A stretch of 64,000 bases of DNA from Bacillus timonensis (GTDB lineage Bacteria; Bacillota; Bacilli; Bacillales; Bacillaceae_L): NCBI RefSeq assembly GCF_004799755.1, contig NZ_SLUB01000009.1:62001-126000 (forward strand). The letters are read 5' to 3'. The translations under genes were made by a program, and so were the position numbers. Within the stretch, counting starts at the first letter, position 1, and every line of letters begins with the position of its first letter. This document shows positions 8,353-16,754 of this stretch, in pieces. Below the pieces are notes generated by a model. It was not told the DNA's origin. It saw only the letters and a list, made by a program, of their open reading frames with translations, and made no database searches.

Positions 8353-8598
8353 TTATAAACCTAAGTGCGTTTCAACATCATCTGAAGACAACCATCCTTG
8401 TTCTCTGGCTAATTTCTCTCCGGCCTCTAGTTTTGTCAATAATTTGACTGCAGCTTTTAATTTATCTAATTCCTCAAGTTTTACTATTGCGTATTCTCCA
8501 CGTCCGTTTCTAGTTAAGTAAACTGGACTACCTTCTGCAACTTCATTGAGTACCTCTGTGTAATTTCTTAAATCTGAAACCGGCTTAATATTTGTCAT
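8353..8598 (-). CDS. Phd/YefM-family antitoxin
   Basis: 81 residues with the Phd/YefM N-terminal DNA-binding fold (NIKPVSDLRNYTEVLNEVAE, then PVYLTRNGRGEYAIVKLEEL) and a charged C-terminal tail ending in VETHLGL that would wrap the toxin. ATG at 8598 is preferred over the in-frame GTG at 8604 because AAGGGG lies 8 bases upstream. Such antitoxins neutralise the toxin and repress their own promoter. First gene of the two-gene operon. Confidence 0.88.
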   Translation of the reverse strand: MTNIKPVSDLRNYTEVLNEVAEGSPVYLTRNGRGEYAIVKLEELDKLKAAVKLLTKLEAGEKLAREQGWLSSDDVETHLGL

Positions 8599-8833
8599 AG
8601 TCACATCCCCTTATAATTAGTATACGTCATATGTTGTAAAATAACACCTCAAACTAACATGTTTTTTTGCAGCAACCCCTGTTATCAGTGGCGCTGGATT
8701 AAGACGTTCACATTCAATAAAGACATCGAAAGTAAGGCCTGACCCCCAGTACGCTAATGCTCTAATACAAAGGGGGGGAGTCCCTTTAATTATTTGCTTT
8801 TATGATATTTTTAGTTTTGTGTACTGAAAATAT
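8599..8833. other. Intergenic region upstream of the antitoxin, with repeat copy 3
   Basis: Apart from the antitoxin promoter area this stretch holds a half-decayed GGTCAGGC-family repeat (8736-8780: GGCCTGACCCCCAGTACGCTAA then a G run). No gene seen. Confidence 0.5.
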
Positions 8834-8876
8834 AAAAGCCTGTGAAATTTACGACAAAATTTCACAGGCTTTTTCA
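8834..8876 (-). terminator. Terminator of the alcohol dehydrogenase gene
   Basis: Near-perfect stem AAAAGCCTGTGAAATTT / AAATTTCACAGGCTTTT with a 6-base loop, flanked by T-rich sequence on both strands. Confidence 0.9.
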
Positions 8877-8930
8877 TTTTAGAGGATTGTTTTATCCCAA
8901 CCTCTATCTTTATAAAAAGTAAACGTACAT

Positions 8931-9884
8931 TTATTCAAATACTGCTACTAAGCGTCCTTTTACTTCATGATTTTTCAGTTTTTCAATCCCTTTGTCGACC
9001 TCTTCAAACGGGATTGTGATAAGAGCTGGACTCATTTTTCCAGTAGCGAAGCAATCATATACACCTTTTAAGTCTTCTACGGAACCACCATTGCTTCCTA
9101 AAAGCTTAATTTCTTTTGTAATCATTAAGTAAGTATTGATAGTAGATTCTAATTTACCCATACCAACAATGACAACTGTTCCTTTTGGTCTTACAGCTTC
9201 TAGTGCGTCAGAAGTTGTTTGTCCAAATCCAGCAAAGTCAACAATGACGTCACATTCTGCTTCTTTCATATCTAGAACAGTATCGTAAACTTTATTAGCT
9301 CCTAGTTCTTCAGCAAGTTTTCGAGCTTCTGGAGATACATCTGTAGCGTATACTTCGCAACCTTTAATCAATGCCATTTGTAGAGCAAATTGACCAAGTC
9401 CACCGATACCGATAATTCCTAATTTCGTACCTTCTTTTGCTTGTCCAATACTGAAAAGAGCACGATACGCTGTGATTCCAGCATCTGTTGAAGCTGCCCC
9501 TTCTACAAAGGAAACGCCTTCAGGAATGATCACTAATTGATCTGCTGGAACACGTACTTTTTCTGCATACCCACCGTCATAGTTATACCCAGCAGTTACT
9601 TTTGTTTCTCTATTCATTGGGTTAGCCCCAACGCGGTCACCAACTTTAATACTTTCAACGCCTTCACCCACTTCAATAACAACCCCAGCAAACTCATGCC
9701 CCATAATAACAGGACCATTTGGGAAAAGTGGCATCCAGCCTGGATCTTGTAATGCTGCAACGTCTGAATGGCATAGACCAGCAGCTTTAACGTCAATCAC
9801 AACGTGACCTGGAATCGCTTTCGGATCTTCTTTTTCAATCAATTCTAGTGGTTTATTTGTACCTGAAAATAGCCAACCTCTCAT
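8931..9884 (-). CDS. Zinc-type alcohol dehydrogenase-like protein (MDR superfamily)
   Basis: 317 residues. GroES-like domain first with the catalytic zinc ligands: Cys in AAGLCHSDVA (about residue 38), His-Glu in GHEFAGVV (about 63). Then a Rossmann domain with GIIGIGGLGQFALQMA (about 155-170). The structural-zinc four-cysteine loop of classical ADHs is absent: the expected region reads NPMNRETKVTAGYNYDG, which also explains the shorter length. Family members oxidise alcohols or reduce aldehydes with NAD(P). Start at ATG after GGAGGAGAT. Divergent from a TetR gene, the probable regulator. Confidence 0.88.
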   Translation of the reverse strand: MRGWLFSGTNKPLELIEKEDPKAIPGHVVIDVKAAGLCHSDVAALQDPGWMPLFPNGPVIMGHEFAGVVIEVGEGVESIKVGDRVGANPMNRETKVTAGYNYDGGYAEKVRVPADQLVIIPEGVSFVEGAASTDAGITAYRALFSIGQAKEGTKLGIIGIGGLGQFALQMALIKGCEVYATDVSPEARKLAEELGANKVYDTVLDMKEAECDVIVDFAGFGQTTSDALEAVRPKGTVVIVGMGKLESTINTYLMITKEIKLLGSNGGSVEDLKGVYDCFATGKMSPALITIPFEEVDKGIEKLKNHEVKGRLVAVFE

Positions 9885-10038
9885 ACTATCTCCTCCAAAT
9901 TGTTCAAATATTATTTTTTAATAATTCTATCTACACTTATAGTTTACTAGGTTTCGCTTTCTGTAAACCATCCTTAATATTTGCTATAATGTTGAAGAAA
10001 CCAACATTTTCATCAAATCTGTCTAATAGGAGAGGAAT

Positions 10039-10635
10039 ATGATGAAATCCAATTCCACCCAAGCGATACGGACAAAGAATTTCTTAAAAAAGGCATTTAT
10101 TGAAATGGTACATAAAAAGGGATTTAGTGCTGTTACGGTGAAGGACATCGTTGATTATGCGCAATATAATCGAACAACCTATTATGTGTATTATCAAAAC
10201 ATATACGAGCTTGTTGAAGAGTTAATGGATGAGATGTTTGAATCCATTCAGTATTACAGCATGTCTAAATACCAAAGCGAGAGTCGGGTAAAAGTAGAAG
10301 AGTTAACAACAAACTCCTTCGATTTGTTGTATTATATTTACGATCACCGTGATTACTTTACATTATTATTTTTAGAAGATACCTTGCCACATATTCACCA
10401 GCAACTGCCTGAAGCGATATTTAATTTATTGAAAAATAAATTTGATATTCAATACGATGTGTCTTCTGTTGATGATTACCACCAAAAACGTTATATGGCA
10501 TATGGTACGGCGGGGCTAATTACGGACTGGATTGCGCATGATTTTGATGTGACACCCGGTGAAATGACAGATCGTCTCATACGTATTTTAAATACCTTTG
10601 CAAGAGGGTTTGTTATAAAAGAAATTGACACTTAA
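10039..10635 (+). CDS. TetR family regulator with TetR_C_33-like C-terminal domain
   Basis: 198 residues. N-terminal HTH (about residues 10-55: FLKKAFIEMVHKKGFSAVTV .. YAQYNRTTYYVYYQN) and a C-terminal region rich in Tyr/Phe (DLLYYIYDHRDYFTLLFLED) as in the DhaS/TetR_C_33 group. Start ATG preceded by AGGAGAGGAAT. Divergently transcribed from the alcohol dehydrogenase with 154 bases between starts, so it probably regulates that gene; there is a perfect terminator downstream. Confidence 0.85.
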   Translation: MMKSNSTQAIRTKNFLKKAFIEMVHKKGFSAVTVKDIVDYAQYNRTTYYVYYQNIYELVEELMDEMFESIQYYSMSKYQSESRVKVEELTTNSFDLLYYIYDHRDYFTLLFLEDTLPHIHQQLPEAIFNLLKNKFDIQYDVSSVDDYHQKRYMAYGTAGLITDWIAHDFDVTPGEMTDRLIRILNTFARGFVIKEIDT

Positions 10636-10786
10636 CAAACGTTAGAAATATGTATTTTCATATGTTGCGTGAATAGATGATTATTAATAACCTTGTAAAT
10701 TAAAGAAAATGACGTTTGCCAATTCATACGATATTTCTTATATCATCATTTAAAATTAGTTGGGAGATATACTCACCTTTATAAGT

Positions 10787-10828
10787 AAAAAGAACGAATT
10801 CCACCAAAAATTGGAATTCGTTCTTTTA
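10787..10828 (+). terminator. Terminator of the TetR gene
   Basis: Perfect stem AAAAGAACGAATTCCA / TGGAATTCGTTCTTTT with a short A-rich loop; functional on either strand. Confidence 0.9.
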
Positions 10829-10834
10829 ATGTAA

Positions 10835-10879
10835 TTATGATAACTCCAACTGCGCTACCGCTTCGACTTGGCTTGAGTG
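10835..10879 (-). pseudogene. rlmCD/rumA 3'-end fragment (copy A')
   Basis: Minus strand encodes SSQVEAVAQLELS then TAA, a variant of the RumA C-terminus ([10 protein letters not shown]). CTCAAGCCAAGTCGAAGCGG matches the CTCAAGCCATGTGGAG core of copies A, B and C. It sits just beside copy A in tandem. Confidence 0.6.
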
Positions 10880-10891
10880 CTAATTCCCAGA

Positions 10892-10976
10892 TTATTTTAA
10901 AACTAACTGCAACACACACTCCACATGGCTTGAGTGGTGATTGCAGACACATTGATGTAGTAGTGTTTACCTTTTT
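10892..10976 (-). pseudogene. rlmCD/rumA 3'-end fragment (copy A)
   Basis: Minus strand encodes NHHSSHVECVLQLVLK then TAA. The preceding about 40 bases (GTAAACACTACTACATCAAT) are nearly identical to copies B (12883-12965) and C (21631-21719). No upstream coding part of the methyltransferase remains. Confidence 0.7.
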
Positions 10977-10979
10977 CAC

Positions 10980-11480
10980 TTGTATTTACTTATGATGAGG
11001 TTCTCCGTAATTGACCAAAATGATTTATACAAAGAACCATAACACATACTTAGCATAAAAAATCATCCAATATCTTCCCTGCCGTTAGTGTGTCGAAGCA
11101 AAAGCAGTGGAGGTTGAAAGGAATGCTAGCAATGTCTGAAGTTAATTGTATCAAAATATTACAACTCATAACTCTCAACCTATAAATGAAATTTAAAAAC
11201 ATTTGGGATCAATTGGCGAACTGCAAATATGAATATGATGTTCATTTTCTTCATATAATTAACCATATTTTAACCCTACTGTAACTTGTATCAATGGAAT
11301 ATTTTGTACAATAAAACTAAAAAGTTTAGGAAAACGGTAGGCGTTGTTATTAAAAGAGACTATTGATGATTTGGTTGGGATGACGGAAAAAAGGCGCCTA
11401 ATCTCAAACAAATTAAGAATGGCCCCCAATGGAGATATTTTCCTGTTATAATCTATGTGATTAGGAAAGGAGGAAGTTTG
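10980..11480. other. Gene-poor stretch with doxX promoter
   Basis: About 500 AT-rich bases between rlmCD fragment A and doxX. No convincing gene. At its right end TGTTATAAT (11444-11452) forms an extended -10 box 28 bases before the doxX start, and AAAGGAGG at 11466-11473 is the doxX ribosome binding site. Confidence 0.5.
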
Positions 11481-12038
11481 ATGGGAAGAAATAGCATTAA
11501 AACAGGAAATGAAATTATTATTCCAGAAAATCCTGTATCCTCGTATTTATTTAACAACACACGTTCTGCTTGGATTTGGTTAATTATCCGTTTGTATGTT
11601 GGATACATTTGGTTGACTTCAGGATTAGGTAAATTTGGAAACCCAGCTTGGACAGGAGAAAATGCCGGTACAGCCATTAAAGGCTTTGTTGGTGGAGCGA
11701 TTGAAAAATCAGAAACTAGCGGTGATGTTGTAGGCTGGTATGCAATGTTTTTAGAAAACATGGTACTGCCAAATGCAACTGTCTTTTCCTATATGGTTGT
11801 ATTTGGAGAAATAGCAGTTGGCTTAGGATTAATCTTAGGACTGCTCACAGGAATTGCTGCTTTCTTCGGAAGTATTATGAATGCTACATTTTTATTTGCA
11901 GGTACATTAAGTGCAAACCCTGTACTCTTTATTCTTGCAACCTGGCTAGTTCTAGCTTGGAAGGTAGCAGGCTGGTATGGACTAGACCGCTGGGCATTAC
12001 CACGTTTAGGTACACCATGGACACGAAACAAACAATAA
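11481..12038 (+). CDS. DoxX family membrane protein
   Basis: 185 residues from ATG 11481, chosen because AAAGGAGG lies 8 bases upstream; the in-frame GTG at 11457 lies before that site. Four predicted membrane segments; the first (about residues 30-50) ends in the DoxX signature WLTSGLGKFGNPAW. A conserved LGLILGLLTGIAAFFG helix and a final LATWLVLAWKVAGWYGLDRW follow. Family knowledge: DoxX proteins are often subunits of quinone- or thiosulfate-linked oxidoreductases; the substrate is unknown here. Own promoter and terminator. Confidence 0.85.
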   Translation: MGRNSIKTGNEIIIPENPVSSYLFNNTRSAWIWLIIRLYVGYIWLTSGLGKFGNPAWTGENAGTAIKGFVGGAIEKSETSGDVVGWYAMFLENMVLPNATVFSYMVVFGEIAVGLGLILGLLTGIAAFFGSIMNATFLFAGTLSANPVLFILATWLVLAWKVAGWYGLDRWALPRLGTPWTRNKQ

Positions 12039-12064
12039 ATTTAGTCACCATCTTTTTTATCACC

Positions 12065-12108
12065 AGAAGCAGGATTTCCACTTAACAGGAACCTGCTTCT
12101 TCTTTTAT
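12065..12108 (+). terminator. Terminator of doxX
   Basis: AGAAGCAGGATTTCC / GGAACCTGCTTCT hairpin followed by TCTTTTAT. Confidence 0.85.
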
Positions 12109-12356
12109 AATCACTTCACATAAAGACTTGATTCTTTTCCTACATTTGTTTCCAGTACCATTTCAATGAAATTGAAATATTAGATTTTTTGATAGTCTAA
12201 GAGATGTTAGGATATTGACATTGTAGTCTCCATAGTGTCATCTGCTAGCACGATGAAGTTGTATTGAGAACCTAGAGAAACGTCTAAGCAAGTGGCAATA
12301 CTTCCTAAAGCAACGAAAATAGCTCAGATTTTTTGGATGTTTCTTTTCGCTGCTTG
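12109..12356. other. Intergenic region without recognisable gene
   Basis: AT-rich sequence between doxX and the truncated gene at 12357; nothing recognisable beyond short A/T runs. Confidence 0.4.
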
Positions 12357-12848
12357 CTAATACTTTCCGCGAAATATTCCTCTTCTTCTTCTAATTCCTG
12401 ATAGTATAACTCCTCCAATTTTTCTGGTTAATACCCCGTAAAAATAGGCAAATGGATTATCAACTGTATTCCTCTTTAGCTTGATAACCATTTGTTTAAA
12501 GGCTTTGATTGATAGCTCAATCATATCTAGACATTTTCCGTCACGGTTGTTTTTACTAGCTGCAATGGTCGACATTTTCCAGTACTCTTCGATTATGCTT
12601 GCTTCAGGAAAAAATGGTTTTACTGCTTCCACAAAAGAAACAGGAACCCGATCACTCGTAAATGTGAAATCTAGAGGAGCGTCTTTACGTTCTTTTATAT
12701 TTTGTTTAGTTTTAAAAGGATTACTAGTTTCATTATGGTGGTTCAAAATTTCCTTTTTAGGTGGTTCATGATGAGTTGAAGTCATTTTAGGGTAACGATT
12801 AAACACGTAAAGATTACTTGATTGTGAGCCATTCATCACCAACTCCAA
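12357..12848 (-). pseudogene. C-terminal part of a plasmid/phage-type HTH protein, probably 5'-truncated
   Basis: 163-residue open frame: NGSQSSNLYVFNRYP near the start, then a central block and AYFYGVLTRKIGGVI close to the end. This pattern (GSQSSN.YVFNR, later NP.AYFY..L..K) resembles the C-terminal half of the HTH-domain proteins of Bacillus plasmids (RepX-like) that also occur in chromosomes. The N-terminal HTH half is missing and the reading frame begins beside rlmCD fragment B, so a 5' truncation at that junction is likely. The family assignment is from memory of motifs only. Confidence 0.45.
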
Positions 12849-12882
12849 ATCACTTTGACCAAAGTTAAAATAATAACTCCAT

Positions 12883-12965
12883 CTATTTCAACACCAACAT
12901 CGCAACCGCCTCCACATGGCTTGAGTGGTGATCGCAGATAACTCGATGTAGTAGTGTTTACCTTT
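12883..12965 (-). pseudogene. rlmCD/rumA 3'-end fragment (copy B)
   Basis: Minus strand encodes DHHSSHVEAVAMLVLK then TAG, the clearest copy of the RumA C-terminus among the fragments. The upstream 45 bases (GTAAACACTACTACATCGAG) match copies A and C. It borders the left side of the CBASS defence block. Confidence 0.75.
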
Positions 12966-13076
12966 ATGATACGACAGATATTCCAGTTTCCCTAGTAGTT
13001 TCAACGAATGATTTAATTTCTTTTTCAACTTAAATACTTTATACATCTTGTTAATTTAAAATCTATTAAATAGTAA

Positions 13077-13102
13077 AAGAGCAATCCTACTGAATCGCTC
13101 TA
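13077..13102 (-). terminator. Terminator of the CBASS operon
   Basis: AGAGCGATTCAGTAGGATTGCTCT hairpin followed by TTTACTATTT on the minus strand, about 85 bases after the cap3 stop codon. Confidence 0.6.
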
Positions 13103-13186
13103 ATAATGGACAGATTGCCAAGTTATAACAGGTTCACTATATATTCAGATTACCGCAATGCTCTTATCTTAATTATTTTATTAAAT

Positions 13187-13999
13187 CTAACCTTTAATTT
13201 CTAAATGAATACGATGATAAAGTCCTTTATTTTTCATCTCTTCAATTATCATTGCTACTTGTACTTCCATCGCATCCAATAGCGTTTTAACCTTTTCATC
13301 AGCAGTTTCGATATCAGGAATAATAAACCTTATAAAAGCAGGCTCTTTCTCCAAAATATAATCCTTTATATTAGTTAGTGCCATTATCGAATTTATAGTA
13401 CCAATGAAAATTTGTGAAAAAACGGCATTGTAAATGTCATAACCTTTTCGAGCAAGATTTAAATATCCACTTACTTGATATCCATAAATTTGTTTATATT
13501 GGTTTTTATAAATGATAATTTTCAAACCATTTTCCGATTGGATTCTTTCTATCGGAATCATTTCTTTCATTCCTTTTTGTATAACCGCAATATAGGGGCT
13601 AATTCTCCCTATAATAACCATAAATAAAAAATCAATTTCCATACGTGAATGTTTCAACATATTTTTAAGTAGTATCTTATCGTCTCTTGATGGTGTTGGA
13701 ACATCTTCTGGATGTGAATGCCATTCTCCGAGATATATTCTTTCACCTTTTGACTCTTTCCATGCCTGTTCTACGATTTTTTGAGCCCTTTCTACATTTC
13801 TAACAAAGTAGAAACGTCCGGACTTATCTTCTATAGATGGCTCTGATATTTGATCAATAATAAATAAATCATTATAAACTTTACCTAATAAAATACCTCC
13901 CGACTCATGTTGTGTGTGATTTAATTGCTTATACTTATCAAAAACCTTAGTAACTTCATCGGTAAATACAACAAATTTGTCTCCATACTTATATATCAT
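13187..13999 (-). CDS. cap3: CBASS Cap3 JAMM-family isopeptidase with C-terminal extension
   Basis: 270 residues. JAB/JAMM metalloprotease domain in about residues 1-150: the catalytic Glu in HESGGILLGKVY (about residue 33) and the zinc-binding set in GEWHSHPEDVPTPSRDD (HxH then S..D). Family knowledge: Cap3 removes the conjugate that Cap2 attaches to the CD-NTase. Typical Cap3 proteins are about 150-180 residues; here about 110 more follow, with a hydrophobic patch (VFSQIFIGTINSIMAL) and a helical end, of unknown role. It overlaps cap2 by 11 bases, so it is translationally coupled. Confidence 0.88.
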   Translation of the reverse strand: MIYKYGDKFVVFTDEVTKVFDKYKQLNHTQHESGGILLGKVYNDLFIIDQISEPSIEDKSGRFYFVRNVERAQKIVEQAWKESKGERIYLGEWHSHPEDVPTPSRDDKILLKNMLKHSRMEIDFLFMVIIGRISPYIAVIQKGMKEMIPIERIQSENGLKIIIYKNQYKQIYGYQVSGYLNLARKGYDIYNAVFSQIFIGTINSIMALTNIKDYILEKEPAFIRFIIPDIETADEKVKTLLDAMEVQVAMIIEEMKNKGLYHRIHLEIKG

Positions 14000-15782
14000 T
14001 GTTTTCTACACTTTCTTTAAAAGTTTCTAGATAATTGTGTCGTATTGAAAAATCAGAAGCCCCCACCCATCGTGGTTCTAAGTATCTTTTATTTTTTCGC
14101 TGCTTTGTTAAATTACCCAGCCATGTAAACACAATATTTTCCTTCCTATCCTTTTCCCATTGTTGGCAAATAAATAATAATGTATCAGTAGTAAATTTCT
14201 TTAATTCTAATGCACCATACGGAACATAGGAAGTGCTACATCCCAGTTCATATTTTGTATATTGATTTCCATTTTTAAGTACCTGATATTTAAATTTACC
14301 TTTATCGAAAAGCGAACTTATATTAATTTCACTGGTAGATTCAATCCATATTGCATGTCCTGCTGCCAAATAAGGTTCTACCCAAATATTTAATACGGGT
14401 GGCGTTATAACTCCTTTTAACTGTAACTCATTCATTCTTTGCTCAATTGGTGCATTACTAATAGCAGAAATTATTAAGTCATATGAATTTAATCCTTCAG
14501 GATATAACGTCAAAAATGTCGTAATATCTTCATTGCATACATGAATTTGACTAGTAGGATAATGCCTTCTCAATTTGTTTTTTATCGCTTCCGTTTTTTT
14601 TGTTCCTACGTCACTAGCACCACAAATATGCCTATTAATATTTTCAAAACTTAACGTATCGTAATCTATTAAAAGCATATGTTGTACACCTATATCAAAA
14701 AGCCCTTGAATTAATTGACTTCCTACTGCACCGCAACCTATAACAACGACTTTCCTTTCATGGTTCTTTAAATCGCCATCTCCACCACGTATTTTTAATC
14801 TTGAAGCTCTAACATCCTCAACAAAATATTTATTAATTTCTTGTTCAGGAAAATCTCTAATTAATTCTAACCTCCCATTTCGAGTTTTCTTTCTAAATCC
14901 TTTTAAATTTCTTTGGGTTCTTTTCCTACCCTTATATAAAAGAGTACTCCTTTTAAATGGTTCAGTATGTTCCCAAATGCCCCATGTATTAATACCGTCT
15001 ATTTCAATTGAAAACAATACTTTTGATGGTCTGTTTTTTTTATTGAGATAATTAAAATACTCATTTAAATTAGGTAACTCATTTTCTTTTAATAAATGAT
15101 ATATTTCCTTATTATTTTTAGGAAACGGAAATGACATTGGCTTTTTTATAGGTACATATAATGTTTCAGTAATTTCTTCTTCATCATATCTTCCGCCTAT
15201 ATTTTGAATCCATTTTATCGCTTCACTTGCTTTATCAGAAAAAATACCTCTTCGATTTGGGCGTTTCAAATCACACGGAATTAAAAATATTGTTTTTATT
15301 TCTTCTGACGGTTCCACTAGTGATAAAAACAAACCAACCTCGCTTTCTTGCAACCAATATGAATTGAACTCTTCTATATATTCATTACCATTTTGTTTTG
15401 CAATACCTTTACTCAAAATTTCTAATGATTTTTCCATTGTTATCTCTAATAAACCTATAGGGTTTCGAGGATTGGGACTAGCCACTACATCATCAAAAAG
15501 GCATAGCGTTTTAAAAATATCTAAATGGGGTATCGGAAAAACTTTTTCGAAAGAAAGTTTATCTAACTTAACTTGCGGAAAAACGTCTGGAAAATTAAAT
15601 GGGATATTAATAATTAAGGATACTACTAAATTTTGCACTTGTAGCTTAAGTAGTAGGGAGGCTGGATATTTAACTTTATTTTCAGACTCTATAAGCACTG
15701 CACCATAATTAGTTTGCAAGTAATTTATCGCAACTTCCCTATACTTTTCATAAATATTAGTTAATCTATGAAGATCTTCCAT
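13989..15782 (-). CDS. cap2: CBASS Cap2, E1/E2 fusion conjugating enzyme
   Basis: 597 residues. N-terminal E2-like domain (about 1-150) with a candidate catalytic cysteine in FKTLCLFDDVV. Then a linker and an E1/ThiF adenylation domain from about residue 340 with VVVIGCGAVGSQLIQGL (nucleotide loop), LLIDYDTLSFENINRH (metal/ATP) and, toward the C-terminus, the likely E1 cysteine in LGCSTSYVPYGA. Family knowledge: Cap2 links the CD-NTase C-terminus to target molecules and so primes the CD-NTase for activation. Its start overlaps the CD-NTase end by 17 bases, with AGGAAA as ribosome binding site inside that gene. Confidence 0.92.
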   Translation of the reverse strand: MEDLHRLTNIYEKYREVAINYLQTNYGAVLIESENKVKYPASLLLKLQVQNLVVSLIINIPFNFPDVFPQVKLDKLSFEKVFPIPHLDIFKTLCLFDDVVASPNPRNPIGLLEITMEKSLEILSKGIAKQNGNEYIEEFNSYWLQESEVGLFLSLVEPSEEIKTIFLIPCDLKRPNRRGIFSDKASEAIKWIQNIGGRYDEEEITETLYVPIKKPMSFPFPKNNKEIYHLLKENELPNLNEYFNYLNKKNRPSKVLFSIEIDGINTWGIWEHTEPFKRSTLLYKGRKRTQRNLKGFRKKTRNGRLELIRDFPEQEINKYFVEDVRASRLKIRGGDGDLKNHERKVVVIGCGAVGSQLIQGLFDIGVQHMLLIDYDTLSFENINRHICGASDVGTKKTEAIKNKLRRHYPTSQIHVCNEDITTFLTLYPEGLNSYDLIISAISNAPIEQRMNELQLKGVITPPVLNIWVEPYLAAGHAIWIESTSEINISSLFDKGKFKYQVLKNGNQYTKYELGCSTSYVPYGALELKKFTTDTLLFICQQWEKDRKENIVFTWLGNLTKQRKNKRYLEPRWVGASDFSIRHNYLETFKESVENNDI

Positions 15783-16749
15783 AGTTTCCTAACACAGGAG
15801 GTTCAGTAGTTTGCAATGCGTATCCTTTATCCATCCTATTTTCTTCCTTTGGAGGTGTATATTTAGGTAATCTGTCTCCAAATACTTTAATCCAAATTTT
15901 AGACGCTTCTTCCTTATTTTCTTCCTCTAAAGCCTTCTGACCATTTGTAATTAATGTAGATAGTTTACTTAAAAAATTGTTTTTTGCTGTTTCAGACCAA
16001 CCTTCTAGTAATTCCTCTTTGGGAAATACAGGTCTATCTAATGAAAAATTCTCATCCAAGGTATCATAAATTTCCTTAGCAACAGCTACAAAAGCAGAAT
16101 CGTCATTTTCTTCATAACCTTCTACATAATGATTAGCGGTAAGTATTGTGAAAATCATTCCACTTGGGAATTTATCTCCGTTAGCCTTGAAATCCTTCCA
16201 TGCTTTAAAATAACGTACGATCCGCTTCAATTGATCACTTTTTTCTTTTACTTCATCTGTAAACCACTTAGTTAATTCTTTAGGGTCACTATCAATCCAA
16301 CCTTTAGATTTATGGGCTAATTTCGGATGTTCCATATCCTTATTTTTTATATAAATAGGTAAATCCACATGATAATCATCTTTATAAATTACACGTATAC
16401 ATGTATTTTTATCTTGTGGTGGGGTGGAAGTTCGATTTTTAACAGCATTCTTAATCCAATTATGTACCGTACTTGTTGCTGGCCAGTCTTCTTCTTCTAC
16501 ATCCGATAAATGCATTAGATAAACACCACTATCCAAATCGTATTCTCCCTCAATTGGATTAATTATTGTATTCATCATATATGAACCTTGTCCCCAGAAT
16601 TTCGGCTTCGTTACTTTTAGAGTCTCATCGAAATATTTCTGAATATCTTTCCCTACAGCATTTCTAGATTTACGTAAAGATTTCTTTTTTTCTGAACCCA
16701 GTTTAATTTCATCATTAAACTTTAAAAATAAATCATTACATTCTGCCAT
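15766..16749 (-). CDS. CBASS CD-NTase (cyclic oligonucleotide synthase)
   Basis: 327 residues. Polymerase-beta-like nucleotidyltransferase core with the GS motif and metal-binding aspartates together (FWGQGSYMMNT then GEYDLDSGVY, about residues 52-78) and the third aspartate in DDYHVDLPIYI (about 130). A helical second domain follows (KWFTDEVKEKSDQLKRIVRY). Organisation resembles DncV-like enzymes; the exact clade and product (for example 3',3'-cGAMP) cannot be set from sequence alone. The C-terminal tail (PPVLGNYGRSS) is the expected Cap2 conjugation region. Starts 5 bases after the phospholipase stop codon, with AGGAGAG overlapping that stop. Confidence 0.92.
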   Translation of the reverse strand: MAECNDLFLKFNDEIKLGSEKKKSLRKSRNAVGKDIQKYFDETLKVTKPKFWGQGSYMMNTIINPIEGEYDLDSGVYLMHLSDVEEEDWPATSTVHNWIKNAVKNRTSTPPQDKNTCIRVIYKDDYHVDLPIYIKNKDMEHPKLAHKSKGWIDSDPKELTKWFTDEVKEKSDQLKRIVRYFKAWKDFKANGDKFPSGMIFTILTANHYVEGYEENDDSAFVAVAKEIYDTLDENFSLDRPVFPKEELLEGWSETAKNNFLSKLSTLITNGQKALEEENKEEASKIWIKVFGDRLPKYTPPKEENRMDKGYALQTTEPPVLGNYGRSS

Positions 16750-16754
16750 TTAAT

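Noticed and set aside
9537-9796. Small frames on both strands within the alcohol dehydrogenase gene
   Set aside because: They are shadow frames of a well-supported gene.
10779-10979. 66-codon open frame (VNTTTSM..) on the minus strand
   Set aside because: It reads across rlmCD fragments A' and A and the TetR terminator in a different frame from the recognisable HVE motif; it is a shadow of those repeats.
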